In this document: piece after piece, positions 23,442 through 34,419 of the stretch
Position numbering within the stretch: the stretch's first letter is position 1
How the letters are laid out: each line of letters begins with the position of its first letter
DNA from: Rostrohypoxylon terebratum
Lineage: Eukaryota; Ascomycota; Sordariomycetes; Xylariales; Hypoxylaceae
DNA: 39,462 nucleotides
Assembly: GCA_022497145.1 (NCBI GenBank)
Contig: MU386023.1
Location: 1-39,462 of the forward strand
Direction: 5' to 3'
Position numbers and translations under genes: made by a program
Notes under the pieces: model-generated
Told to the model about the DNA's origin: nothing
What the model saw: only the letters and a program-made list of their open reading frames with translations
Databases searched by the model: none

Positions 23442-25030
23442 TTACGAGCTGTCCACCGAGTGAGCAGAATGCTCTCGTGACCCGGTCTTCGCATGGTCTT
23501 GGCCTTGTTGAATCTCAATCACAACCGTTGTAACCGTGTCCATCTGAATCCCGGTTTCGGCTTGCTCGGTGATACCTCTCAGGGACTCTTGGCTTCCGCC
23601 TCGTCGTCGGCCCCCATTCCAAAGGCCTCCAACTGTGGAACGTCCGTTACTCCCTTGCAACCTCACCAAACGACCAAGCTTATTGAATCCCCAACCAAAC
23701 CTACTCTGTACTCTAAGTGCATGCGTATCTTTGACGTCTGCTTGAGCCCCTCCTTGTACCCAGACCATGTTTCCATATTGCCGCCAGTACGGTGTCCTCA
23801 TAAATGCAAAAGTCTCCAAGCCCGTATCACCGGAGTCTATGGGCGCCTTGAAAATGATCGAGTGCCGAGTTGTTGAAAACAGAAGCACGTCCAGCCAACC
23901 ATTCGAAGCTATCATCGCACCCGCTAAGCAGAAGTATGCTACACTCACATCTTTCCCAGACATAGTCACAATACGACCCAAAGCTAGCGGCGCTGTGCAG
24001 AGCACGTATATAATTGGATAGACGAGAAATGCCGGGTGATGGCCTGACGGGTGCACTCGAGCGGATGCTGTGTTCTGCCTAGCCCTAGCGCCTGCTGACG
24101 CTCGGCGACTGGAACGAGGTCGAGAGAATACATTTCGTCTCTGAAGTGAAACGAAGATGAGGGTATATAAGATACTGGTCATGAGGATCGAGATGAAAAT
24201 CCATAAGTAATGCAGCCAAAGTCGCAAACTTTCGAAACTGACATTCACCCAACACCTTGAGTCGACGTCAGCTAGAGACATATCGAATTCGAAAGCACCG
24301 ATTATGAGAACGGAAATAACATGAAGGGGATCGTGATTTCCACTTACCAGGCTACTGCCCTCACGTAAAACCCACCAACCCCCCTCCCGTTGCTGGTCGC
24401 GGCCACCCCTGCGATGGCCATCGCATAGATGAATAACCAGAGGCTGACTATAACAAGATGTAGTGCCCAGTGTGGAGGACTGTAGCCTTTCACAACACTG
24501 AGGTAGGTGTGGATAGAGATGGCGCAGATGAAACAGCTCGCAGAGAGATCTCCTGTCGATACGAACCAGCCTTGTGCCCAACAACTCGGGCTACCGACGG
24601 TGATCTCGTTTTTCCGGATCCACGGAAGGTTCAGTACAAACGCAGTAGCTTGATGCATATCTGCTAGCAACAAGTTATACACGAGTACAAGGAATTGATT
24701 TGGCCGCCCTTGCCCCAGCTCCTGTTGTCGCCGTACACCTTCTTTCGATTCTCGGGGCATGTTGCTCTTGGATATTCCAAAATTTCGTTGGGCTAGACCT
24801 AAAGATAGGTCGTTAGCTGGTGTCGGCTGGCCGTCGTCTTTCATCTCTGGGCTCCGTAGACGCCATGTTATTAATTTGTGAGTCAAGTATAGAAATAATG
24901 CTGATGTTGAAAGGAGAGAGACGATGCCACAGACAGCGACGGCGATAAGTCCATTGCGATGACTATTGGGTAGGGGCGATAAGGTGTCGCTGGCCGGATT
25001 CAGTGGGCCGTAGTCATCGCCATAAGCCAT
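23442..25030 (-). CDS. Seven-transmembrane G-protein-coupled receptor, GprM/GPR-7-like
   Basis: Exons 25030-24348 and 24255-23442 give 498 residues; the intron (GTAAGT; CTGAC; AAG) splits a Trp codon in the conserved stretch RAVAW|CWVN. Hydrophobic segments: TM1 about 26-52, TM2 FLVLVYNLLLADMHQATAF, TM3 following CWAQGWF, TM4 WALHLVIVSLWLFIYAMAI, TM5 LWLHYLWIFISILMTSILY, TM6 FLVYPIIYVLCTAPLALG and TM7 YFCLAGAMIASNGWLDVLLF. The first intracellular loop is unusually long (about 60 hydrophilic residues), and there is a basic third loop (RRNVFSRPRSSRRASAG). A hydrophilic tail of about 150 residues carries Arg/Gly-rich stretches. The LLADMHQ and CWAQGWF motifs recall fungal class VII receptors (A. 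nidulans GprM, Neurospora GPR-7); the cAMP-receptor-like class is the alternative. It should sit in the plasma membrane and signal through heterotrimeric G proteins. The ligand is unknown. Confidence 0.85.
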
Positions 25031-28000
25031 AACTTGCCATATGGTTTTTCCGTGCGCGAAAAGTTTAGTGGTAAAGCAATCTTGTTGGCGATGCTTTGCT
25101 CGGTTCTTATCTTCTGATCCTACCTACTCAAACCTCTACAGGACGCGGAGGGTGTGGGAAGGGATGCACTTTAAAGTCGTCCAGCGCCAAGCACAGGTGC
25201 CTCGGCGAGTTCATGTCGAGGTCGCTCTCAACGGACCTTACCCTTCTGGACGGCCTCAGAAACGGCGAGACCAACTAGAAGCAGGCCATTTCTCTACTAG
25301 GTACTGTTAGCTGAAAAATTGTGATATGGAGACTGGCCAAGCCGCCAGCACTGATACTAGGTATACGTACTATGTAGTGCTAAACCTAGGAACATCTCGT
25401 GCGAATAGACTACTAAGCCTCGACTAGTATTTTAATATAACTTTCATCCTTTCCTCCACGTGTATAATGCAAGCCCCAGGAACTATGTCCTGTCGCCTCG
25501 TTTGACCAAGTTAAGATTAAGAGAAACAGTACTACCTAGTATCTAATCCGTCTAAGCCTTCCCTGATATCTCTATCCCGTCATACTCTAAACAAGCCATC
25601 AATGAAGGCAAATGTTGAATCACACACTCGAACTCCCCGAAGTCCTCCAAGTACTCGAGTAATGAAGCCGAATGATTCTTTACTCCGGGTTACCTCTATA
25701 TTTCATACATGATTTATCCACGTTCACGATCTTTACTCAGAATTGTGACCTACCGGCTACCCACCTGATCCTTCATCACAACCAGCGCATGGATAATGAA
25801 GGTCCGTTCAAGCAGTAACGGTCTAATTTCGAACTAAGGTATGAAGGTAGTCAAGATCATAATAAAGCTTTCGAATCATAATATACATCCTTCATGTTCG
25901 GGGCTTGGCTGCATTTCAGCTCGCGTCTCACCCCCCAGAAGATTTTTTTGTCTGGCCCATGCCTACCTTTGATATGGCGCCACTCGATGGAGAGAAAGGA
26001 TAGTCAATAAGGTAGCTATTCCACTTACTATGTGCGTGCTTGAAGCTCCGGTAGACAAATCGAGCACTTTTAATAGTACCTAGTAGTAGTATGTAATAGG
26101 TGGTAACTGTTTAGGTAGGTGGGTACCTACCTAGTTACAAGATTTGAGATCCTAACCTAAGGGTTTGATCGGTAAGTAGGTATGTAGGTAGGTAACCTAG
26201 GACCTAGGTAATTAGCCTAGTTATAGTCTTGTACATACCGAAAAGATAGGGATTACCTAGCACACAGCAGACTCCCTACTTTGGCAATTCAAAAAAAGAA
26301 GACCTAACTTGTTTGATTGTAGGGGATATAACATGAATGATTTTCGAGTACGTTTCTATATACGAAAAGGTTACAACGGTGAGTGGTCGTGGTATTAAAC
26401 TCGGAGTTCCAGTTTCGCCCCTAGCGATCTGGGTAAAAAATCTGCTACTACGTACCTACCTATGCAAGGTAAAGTCCACTGTGAAGGGTCGTTTTTTAGA
26501 ATGTTTTACCAACAATCTATCGATTTTACAGGAAGGAAAGTGTATTAGACTATGTTTTCATACATCCTAGATTAACTGTTCTGGCACGTCCGGGATAGCA
26601 TCTTTCTCGCGAAGAAAATATCTTCCCACTAAGTAAAATCACGTTAATCAAACCTAACGAGTCATTGACAGGAACTTCTAACAGGTAAAGGTTCAGATCG
26701 AATTTGCTCACGACCGACCGTTCTCCGAGCTATTTCGCAACTTGTACTGAAACAGTAAAGTAATGGACGAGAGCATCATAAGGGCTGATCACCAAGCAAC
26801 CCAAGAACGTGGGCCTACTACCAGTACACCAATATCCATGGATGGTTTCTTTGGTTAATCCAAGATGCCGCCACATGTAGAAGAAATATGTAAGTACGCC
26901 ACCAGATTCACGAAAACGCGAGTCTTTACGAGGGTTTAGTATTAAGTGGTGAAACATAAAGGGAGGGGGAAAGGGGTGCTGTGTTAAGTATGTAATTATT
27001 TGAGAACATCAATTGTACTAGCTATATGCCATGTCCACCTACACGCAATGCTGCGGATCGTCCCGTTGTCGAGGAGCCTGCTGCTTTTGGCGCCTGCATA
27101 TTGTCCACCGATGTTCAGCTTCGTCCCATCCTCTTGATTAGGCAAGGCTGTGTGTTATGGGAGTTGTCGAAAGATCTTCGCCGCTCAACTTTACTGTCGG
27201 AGGCAAGGGCAGATATGGGTGAAGATATCTGGGATCACCTAGATGCGATAGATGTGGCAGTTCGTTGTCCAGCTCGAGCTTGAGGTAACACATTTAGGTA
27301 CTAACGCCCGTTCCTGCTTGGGCTCGGAGCTCGATACCACGACACCATGACAAGAGCATCCACCCTTAATAAGGCATGTCGGGTGGCGGTAGAAGAATCT
27401 CACGTAGTAGTAGTGATGATTCAAAAACTGTATTGGTGTTTGAAGTTTGGGATAATCAGGTAGGCTAGTAGTCCACAGTCCGCCACTTCTTACCTCGCTG
27501 ACAGCTCAGCTCCTTGGATGAGGATGAACTTGCTATCAACGTCAGTCAGCGTAGTGCGTAATCAAGGAAAAGCATGCTCCTGATATTTTCCACGTTGGTA
27601 CCATGTCCGTTGTTAAGATGTCTGTTCATTCCTACGGTGCCGATGGTAGGTATAGTATTTATCACACACATTGTAGAGACCGAAAACGACGGCTACCCAG
27701 CTACCTTAGAGACCGGCTATACCTAAAGCGGTAACCTACATAAGCCAACCTTACTACTACTAGTACACTATGTACGATTGGTTGGGTTTTTCGGTTTAGC
27801 ACCTTGCGATCATCATCGTCCCGCCAGCCTGCCAGCCCGCATCCTTTTTAGACCTATTAGCGTAGCCGCTGGGTAAGGTCAAAACCTCCAGACTCAAGTG
27901 CTGTTTTTTTTTGCCGACAAGGTGGGGATAGAGATACTTCCCTGGTACCTACCTTCCATCTAGCATCGAGTATATAGGTAAGTATCTATGTACTCTATAT

Positions 28001-29353
28001 CAGCCAGCACTCAAAAGTTAAGATATATGGATCTTTGGTATCAACCACGAAAGCGCAGAGGATGATATTAGTAGATTACAGAGTAAGGAAAAGTTAGATC
28101 AAAAATGTGTTCTTTTCTCTTTGGTTAATTATTGCAGATTTCATTTTCACATACTCTCATTAGTTGAATAAAGAATACACACAATCTCTGGGTACCTACA
28201 TATTTAAGCTGAATATTAAATATTTCAACGCTCCCTTGGAATTTGGCTCCAAACCTTAATACTGGAGCGGTAGGTACACAAACGTCTTACCTGAGGTATC
28301 CATGGATGTACATTCGGGTAACCCTACATGCGACTAAGTTCTAACAACCCTGCAACCTTGAGAGTAGAAGCGCGATTGGCCCAGTGACCTTTTTTTCTTC
28401 GGCGGCGGAAAGAATCAACGACAACCTTGGAAAGTCAGTCCTCTTTGTGTGTGCCGTTCCGATCCCATTATCTCGTAATCCGCTTTCTAGCTTACCTTAA
28501 CATACAACGTACAACGTACAAAAATATAAAATACAATTAATGATTCAACCTCAATTAGAGCACAAGCTGTGCCAAATCTTAAGATCAAAAAGAGATACCG
28601 AGAATTCGTCGCCTGGTCGGATTGGTTGATCTGTCGCTTATTGAACTTTTGCCGTCAGCCCCATCCCGTCCCTCTCTATTTTACCAAATCCACACACGCG
28701 CGCGCATCGTTGCAGCGGACGTCACCTGCTCCCGCCCACAACTTCCACAACTTCCACACCTTCCACCTCCTGCATATTATCGCAGCGGCGACAATTGCCA
28801 GACCCATCGTATGCTGTCTTCCCAAGTCGCGTCCTGCCTTTCCTAAAGGTGCACTTTCCAACAGGGGCGAACTTCTGTCATCATCACCATCATCATCACC
28901 GCCGTCTCCCCACATAAGCCGTGGGGAAAAAAAGGCATACGCATACGCGCGAAGTCGGTACGCAAGTCTACTTCAACTTATGGTTGAATTCAAAGTTTAA
29001 GTGAGCAGGCACCATCAAATCTTGCAGATATTCGACAGCTTCTACTCTGCCGCTCGTTTATTATCCGGGTCCAATAACTTGACGGCGCCTTCTCAACCTG
29101 CGTCAAGGGCACGATACCCCTAGTTCTTCCTCCGACTCTTCGTATACCTGCAATCAAGTACTGTCGGTATGCTCCGCCTCTCGAGACGATCTTGATCAGC
29201 TACTTCGCCTACTTTAATATCTTGCGCACTTATCGATCCATTCTCGTAATAGTTAACATAAACTCAAAAAAAACTGCCAATACACAACATACGTATTGTC
29301 GTATTCTTAATTCTGTTGTATCTAGTAACTGGTAGTTGGAGAATTTCGAAACC
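25031..29353. other. Long gene-poor region
   Basis: This 4.3-kb AT-rich stretch separates the receptor start (-) from the SWIB gene start (+), so it holds two promoters in addition to unassigned DNA. TAGGTA/CCTAGG strings cluster at 26076-26225 and 27640-27780. One AACCTTGGAAA lies at 28423-28433. A GC-richer patch at 27026-27283 contains an 85-codon ATG frame. A more pyrimidine- and CA-rich patch at 28640-28910, with TTCCACA and CATCAT repeats, resembles leader or promoter DNA of the SWIB gene. I see no gene I can defend with confidence. Confidence 0.5.
27026..27283 (+). CDS. Possible small hypothetical protein
   Basis: An 85-residue ATG-to-TGA frame in a patch of clearly higher GC than the surrounding 4 kb. 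The translation has a globular-looking composition (ACILSTDVQLRPILLIRQG, then MGEDIWDHLDAIDVAVR) but no domain that I know. It could be a small gene, a fragment of a larger decayed gene, or an accident of composition. A donor-like GTAACA follows just after the stop region. Nothing else supports transcription. Confidence 0.25.
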   Translation: MPCPPTRNAADRPVVEEPAAFGACILSTDVQLRPILLIRQGCVLWELSKDLRRSTLLSEARADMGEDIWDHLDAIDVAVRCPARA

Positions 29354-30465
29354 ATGGCTGCGCCTTGTAAGTTCTTTACGTACCTGAATACCCGTTGTGT
29401 CGTCATAGAATCCTAGCTTCCACTGAACATGATATAACTGGGCTCCAACAAGCAGTGCTCGACTGATAGAATTAGTGACTACGGAAGAGGAGACTCGTTA
29501 TACGGAAATTATCGACGGGATCTTGGCTACGGCAGATCTCGAGACCGTCACGCGAAAGAAGATCCGCATGGGCCTCGAGGCTGCACTGGGCGGAAAAGAC
29601 CTAAGCGATCAAAAGGTGCGTGATAGCTTCCCGGGTTCCCACCGCTCCTCGCGAGTTCCGCCCGCCAGCCCCAGGGCTCCTAGCGTGTTGCTGACCTCTG
29701 CATAGCATGCGATCAAGGCTCTCATAGAAGAGCGTTTCGACGCCATCTCTTCCGCTGCGCCACCGCCTTCCTCCGCGATTCCGCAGCCAGAACCGACGTC
29801 TCCTCGCCCATCACCTAAGCGACAGGCCAACGGCTTTGAAGAGACTAGCCACGACGTCGAGGATGACGCCAACGGTGACGAAATCAAAGTATCGGTCCAG
29901 CCCCCCAAGAAGAAGCAGCGGAAAGAGAAGAGCGAGGACACCGAAGATGCCGACGCAAAATTGGCGGCCCTTCTACAAGCTCAGGAAAATCAGCGAACTC
30001 GAGCCACACGTGGCGGCGGAAAGCCCAAGGCACCCGCGAAGAAGAAGAAGAAGTCGACGCCTCGAAAGAAGAGCGACAAAAAGGTTGGCGCCGAAGATGA
30101 TAGCGATGTGGAGGGAAGCGAAGAGTCGAATAACAAACCACGGAAGGCTGGCGGAGGCTTCCAGAAGCCTTTCAATCTCAGCTACCCCCTCGCCGAGCTG
30201 TGCGGGGAACCGCAGGTGAGCACATGATCTGTTCGACATAGTTCCCACGCCTTGTAAACTAACTTTCGGCCCGCAGTTATCTCGACCGCAGGTTGTCAAG
30301 AAATTGTGGGAGCATATCAAGGGCAACCAGCTACAAGACCCCAACGACAAACGGCAGATTCGATGCGACGAGAGGATGCAAGCTGTCTTCAAGCAGGCAA
30401 AAGTCGACATGTTCCAGATGAACAAGCTCGTGGGGAACCATCTCTATCCGGTAGACGAGGAGTAG
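29354..30465 (+). CDS. DEK_C + SWIB domain protein, UAF30/spp27-like
   Basis: Four exons (29354-29366, 29476-29615, 29706-30215, 30277-30465) encode 283 residues. The three introns (109, 90 and 61 nt) all have GT...AG ends and branch-like CTGAT, CTGAC and CTAAC. Exon 1 is only 13 nt (MAAP plus one base). Residues about 5-66 form a DEK C-terminal-type helical domain (VTRKKIRMGLEAALG, ALIEERFDAI). Then comes a Lys-rich, acidic, disordered middle with a run of five lysines. A C-terminal SWIB domain follows at about 200-280 (FNLSYPLAELCGEPQLSRPQ, KLWEHIKGNQLQDPNDKRQI, MNKLVGNHLYP). This is the architecture of yeast Uaf30 and fission-yeast Spp27, subunits of the upstream activation factor for RNA polymerase I. 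Tri1-like paralogues share it, so the exact orthology is inferred. Expected site: the nucleus or nucleolus. Confidence 0.92.
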
Positions 30466-31623
30466 TTGACGATGTAGAGAGACGGCCCTTCGGCTTATGC
30501 TTTCCGTCTCAGTCTTATGGATGTGGGGGAGTATGTTGTATCTACTTGGGAAACGGTTGCTAGGTATGGGTGGGTTTTAGCGGCTGCATATTCACGTGGG
30601 CGTAAGATGCTTTGCGGGTAATCTCCTTTGCCACCGGATTCGTACATTATCAGGGAGGGTTTTGTCTGAGACTATCAGAGGCCTTCGCGACGGAATAAGA
30701 TTGGTCTGCGGAGAGAAGGCGTAGAAACTTGATCGCCTACTTGGGGCACCTAGGGGGGAAATTCGCCTTTTCCCGCGCAATGTCTTAGAGTAGGGAACTC
30801 AACACGACTGGATTTAATAGCGATAAATCCACCATTTTTGCAGCTTACATTTTGGGGGTATTCGTTTCTCTAGACAGGAAACTACGAGATCTATTCACAT
30901 CGTAGATGATATCTTCACGTGCAAGGTAATAAAAATGAAGTGAAGTACCATGCAAGTACCTAGGCATCTAACATATATGTATGTACTTTCTATTATGCCA
31001 GTTCACTCGTTTGCTACGTGTACCTAAGTATACTATAATGCTGTCTCGTAGTACTATATGTCTCATTTCCACGGATTTTCTGAAGGTGAAATACACCAAG
31101 AAGCAGGGTTCTTACCTACTAAGTGACGTCTGTCAGTGTTATGACAAAGTGTGGCTCACGTACTCTAAAGCCACTCACAGTTGCCCCGCGATACTGTGGC
31201 TGAGTAAAATACACTGACCGGATGTGTCATCTCACCCACTTTAAAAAAAAAATCCAGGTGGGATAGCTTAGATAAGGTAAGAAAGATGGATGCAATAACT
31301 AATAACCCGTTGCCTTCCCTCAATACCTCTATACCCCGATTCATACCTACTAGTACTCAACCGCAGCATCTCAATCTTGACTTGTATCCCCTATACAAAC
31401 GCGCATAGTATCTAGCGAGAAAATCTATTGTGTTGTTTCACTTCTACATCTCATCTTGTAAATAATCCACATCTTACACGAATATATTGATACTATCTTT
31501 ATTCGTTCATCATCTTTTCATCCAGTCTTCCGTCCCTCGGGTGATGATATCGAACCTCCATTCTTACCTTCTTAATTGCGCCATTAATCACAAACGAACG
31601 ATAAAGCTCTACTGCTGATCATC
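30466..31623. other. Intergenic region between SWIB gene and HEL2 gene
   Basis: About 1.16 kb holding the 3' UTR of the SWIB gene and the promoter/leader of the RING gene. No credible coding sequence. From 31380 to 31623 the plus strand is pyrimidine-rich with CATCTC/TTCATC motifs just upstream of the ATG, as is usual for fungal promoters and leaders. Confidence 0.55.
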
Positions 31624-34143
31624 ATGTCCTCAACTGGCGGGATCTCAACAAATCCACCGAATGTCACCGGAGGCTCTGCTACGTCCGGGGCAAACCGCGG
31701 GCGAGGAGATCGCAATGCTAGAGGAAGAGGCAGAGGTCGCGGGCGAGGAGATTCGGGCCCTAGAGGGAGAGGCCAAGGACGGTCGCATCGCGGGAGAGGG
31801 AGGGGCGGTCACGCGCCGGTGACATCGCTCCCTTCGTCTGCTGATGCTCTTCTACCTACGCTGTCGGATCCAACCCAGCTAGAACAACATTTGCCACAGC
31901 CTCGTATAACTTCCAAGACCGACGAACCCAACTCAGGCGAGGAAGACGTGGAGGCCGAAGTGTGTTTCATATGTGCGAGCCCCGTCATCCACCAGTCTGT
32001 CGCGCCCTGCAACCATAGAACATGTCACATATGCGCCCTACGCATGAGAGCATTATACAAGAATAAAGAGTGCGCACACTGCAGAGTACGGCTGACCCGG
32101 CTACCCTTCCTGTGTTCTGCTTGGGGTGTTGAATGCTAACATGTGCCGCCTTCGTAGACGCTCGCTCCGTTTGTCTTATTTACAGACGACGCGGTCAAGC
32201 GATACCAGGACTATTCCGACGCCGACGTCACCAGCACCGACGATAATATCGGCATCCGGTACACGAACGAAGATATCGTCGGAGATACTGTCCTGCTACT
32301 ACGCTATAACTGCCCCGATGACTCTTGCGACTTCGCCGGTCTCGGTTGGCCCGACCTGCATCGGCACGTTCGCAGCGCGCATCAGAAGAAGATGTGCGAT
32401 TTATGTACCAGGAATAAGAAAGTGTTTACCCATGAGCATGACCTATTCACCGACAAGGAGCTAGACAAGCATATGAAGCACGGAGACGACCGGCCCGGCG
32501 CGGTCGACCAGACAGGCTTCAAGGGTCATCCGCTGTGCGCCTTCTGCGGCCAGCGATTCTACGACGATGACAAGCTCTACGAGCACTGCCGAAGCAAGCA
32601 CGAGCGATGCTTCCTCTGCGACCGTCAAGATCCTCGACAGCCTCACTACTACCGAGACTATAATGCGCTAGAGGAACATTTTAGGAAAGACCATTTTCTG
32701 TGTCTCGATCGCGAGTGTCTCGAGAAGAAATTCGTTGTTTTTAGTTCCGAGATCGACCTCAAGGCACATCAGCTCAGCGAACACGGCAATTCTCTGTCTA
32801 AAGATGTAAGACGTGATGCTCGACTAGTTGATCTTTCGAGCTTCGATTATCGACAACCTTACCAACAGGAAAGACGAGGAGGCGGGTACGGCCGAGACAG
32901 AGATAGAGACAGAGATAGACATGTCGATAGGGAGCGAGATACAGACAGGCGAAGAAGGGGTCGAGATCCGAATGCCGAACCGCTCCCGGTAAGCTCGGCG
33001 CAACCGCTTCGACGAGACGAGCTCGCTTTTCAAAGACAGATGGCCGTCCATTCTTCGCAATCAGTTTCTAACCGGACCTTCGGTGGCCAATTATCAATAC
33101 CCCAACCATCGAGTGTTGCCGGGCCGTCCTCCCAAACCATGCAACAAGCTTCCGGTAGTTCCACAACTGGTCCTCCCACCACCGCACCCAACCCCGTTCC
33201 CGAGATCGGGGGGCTGAGTCTGACGGATCCGAACCTCACGCCGGAAGACCGCGCCCGCCTTCTACGGCATTCTGCCGTGATAGAACGGGCTTCGGACCTT
33301 TTACACAACGACCAGGATAAAGTGGCCTCCTTTCGCCGCCACATATCCTCCTTTAGACAAGACAAAGAGTCAGCAGCGGCCCTCGTCGACGCCCTATTTT
33401 CTCTATTTTCCGATACATCTTCTTCAGCTCTGGGGACGCTCGTCAGGGAGACTGCCGATCTATTCGAGGACAAGAAGAAGGGTGATAGATTAAGAAACGC
33501 GTGGAACGATTGGAGAGCCATTAATGAGGACTATCCGACATTGCCTAGCTTGAGCGGCATGCACGGCGCCACGACCTCTAGCACGGGATGGGCAGCCGCC
33601 GCGGCCACCTCTCCGGTAACGACTGCGGCGGCGCCATCCCAAAGGCATACCACACGTGTTCTTAAACTGAAAAGCTCTACACAGCAGTCGCGACGATCGA
33701 GCACGGACCAATCGTCAACCGTTTTCTCGGGCGCCGGCTCTTCTCGAAACCCACCACCACCACCCCCCGCAACGTCCTTTCCTGCTCTACCGCCCAGCAA
33801 TCACGCTGCCGGCGGAACGGCGCGGCCTTCACCTTCGACGGCTGCCCTCTGGGGTTCTAGCGGGGTATCGCAAACTCAATCGAGGCCCACGAGACTCGCT
33901 AATAGAGATGAGGCGTTCCCGGCGCTCCCCGCGGCACCCAAGCCCACGACTACCATCTTCGGCTACGGAACCGGTAGCGTACGCAGAGACGCTGGAACGT
34001 CGAGGGACACGGGCTTCTCTTGGGGATCTTCCAACGGGCCCGGGCTCGCTGGCGACGACGCGGAAGACGAAAGGGGAGATACGGCTGGGAAGGGAAAGAA
34101 GGGCAACAAAGGTAGAAAGAAAGTTTTGGTGCAATGGGGTTAG
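31624..34143 (+). CDS. HEL2: Hel2/ZNF598-type RING and zinc-finger E3 ubiquitin ligase
   Basis: Hel2 recognises collided ribosomes and ubiquitinates small-subunit proteins, which starts ribosome-associated quality control. Exons 31624-32085 and 32158-34143 give 815 residues. The intron ends in a GCTAAC branch and TAG, but its donor is an unusual GTACGG; frame and family alignment (CAHCR followed by TLAPFVLFTDD) support it. An Arg/Gly-rich N-terminus (about 25-62) could bind RNA. The RING finger is complete: C114, C117, C129, H131, C134, C137, C150, C153. Next come the C2H2-type fingers typical of the family (CPDDSCDFAGLGWPDLHRHV; CDLC; CAFC with HCRSKH; CFLC; CLDREC). An Arg/Asp repeat (about 390-420) and a long low-complexity C-terminal half follow, with FPALP/YPTLP motifs found in this family. 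It should act in the cytoplasm. Confidence 0.93.
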
Positions 34144-34419
34144 TGGGCCCTAAATTATCGCGAACACAACGCTCCAAGAAATAGCTGGCATATCTTAGTA
34201 TTACTTATAGAACTGACCTAAACGCAACCCCTACACTTCCACATGAGGGTGGTCGGCACATATTCAGAGCGTAACTACTATCCCTGCTCTTTCTATGATA
34301 ATCGGTAAAGACCGGAACAAATTTCATGTCCTGGATGTCAACCTCAAAGTCGCCTCTAAGGGTTTTCTCGCGAGACCACTAGTAGGAGCATCTCATATAG
34401 GCGTTTGTCAGATTGTCAC

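Noticed and set aside
28569..29000. A 143-codon plus-strand frame upstream of the SWIB gene
   Set aside because: The translation is Pro/Ser/His-rich with repeats (TTCCACA, CATCAT) and no hydrophobic core; it looks like pyrimidine-rich promoter or leader DNA. No splice sites connect it to the SWIB exons.
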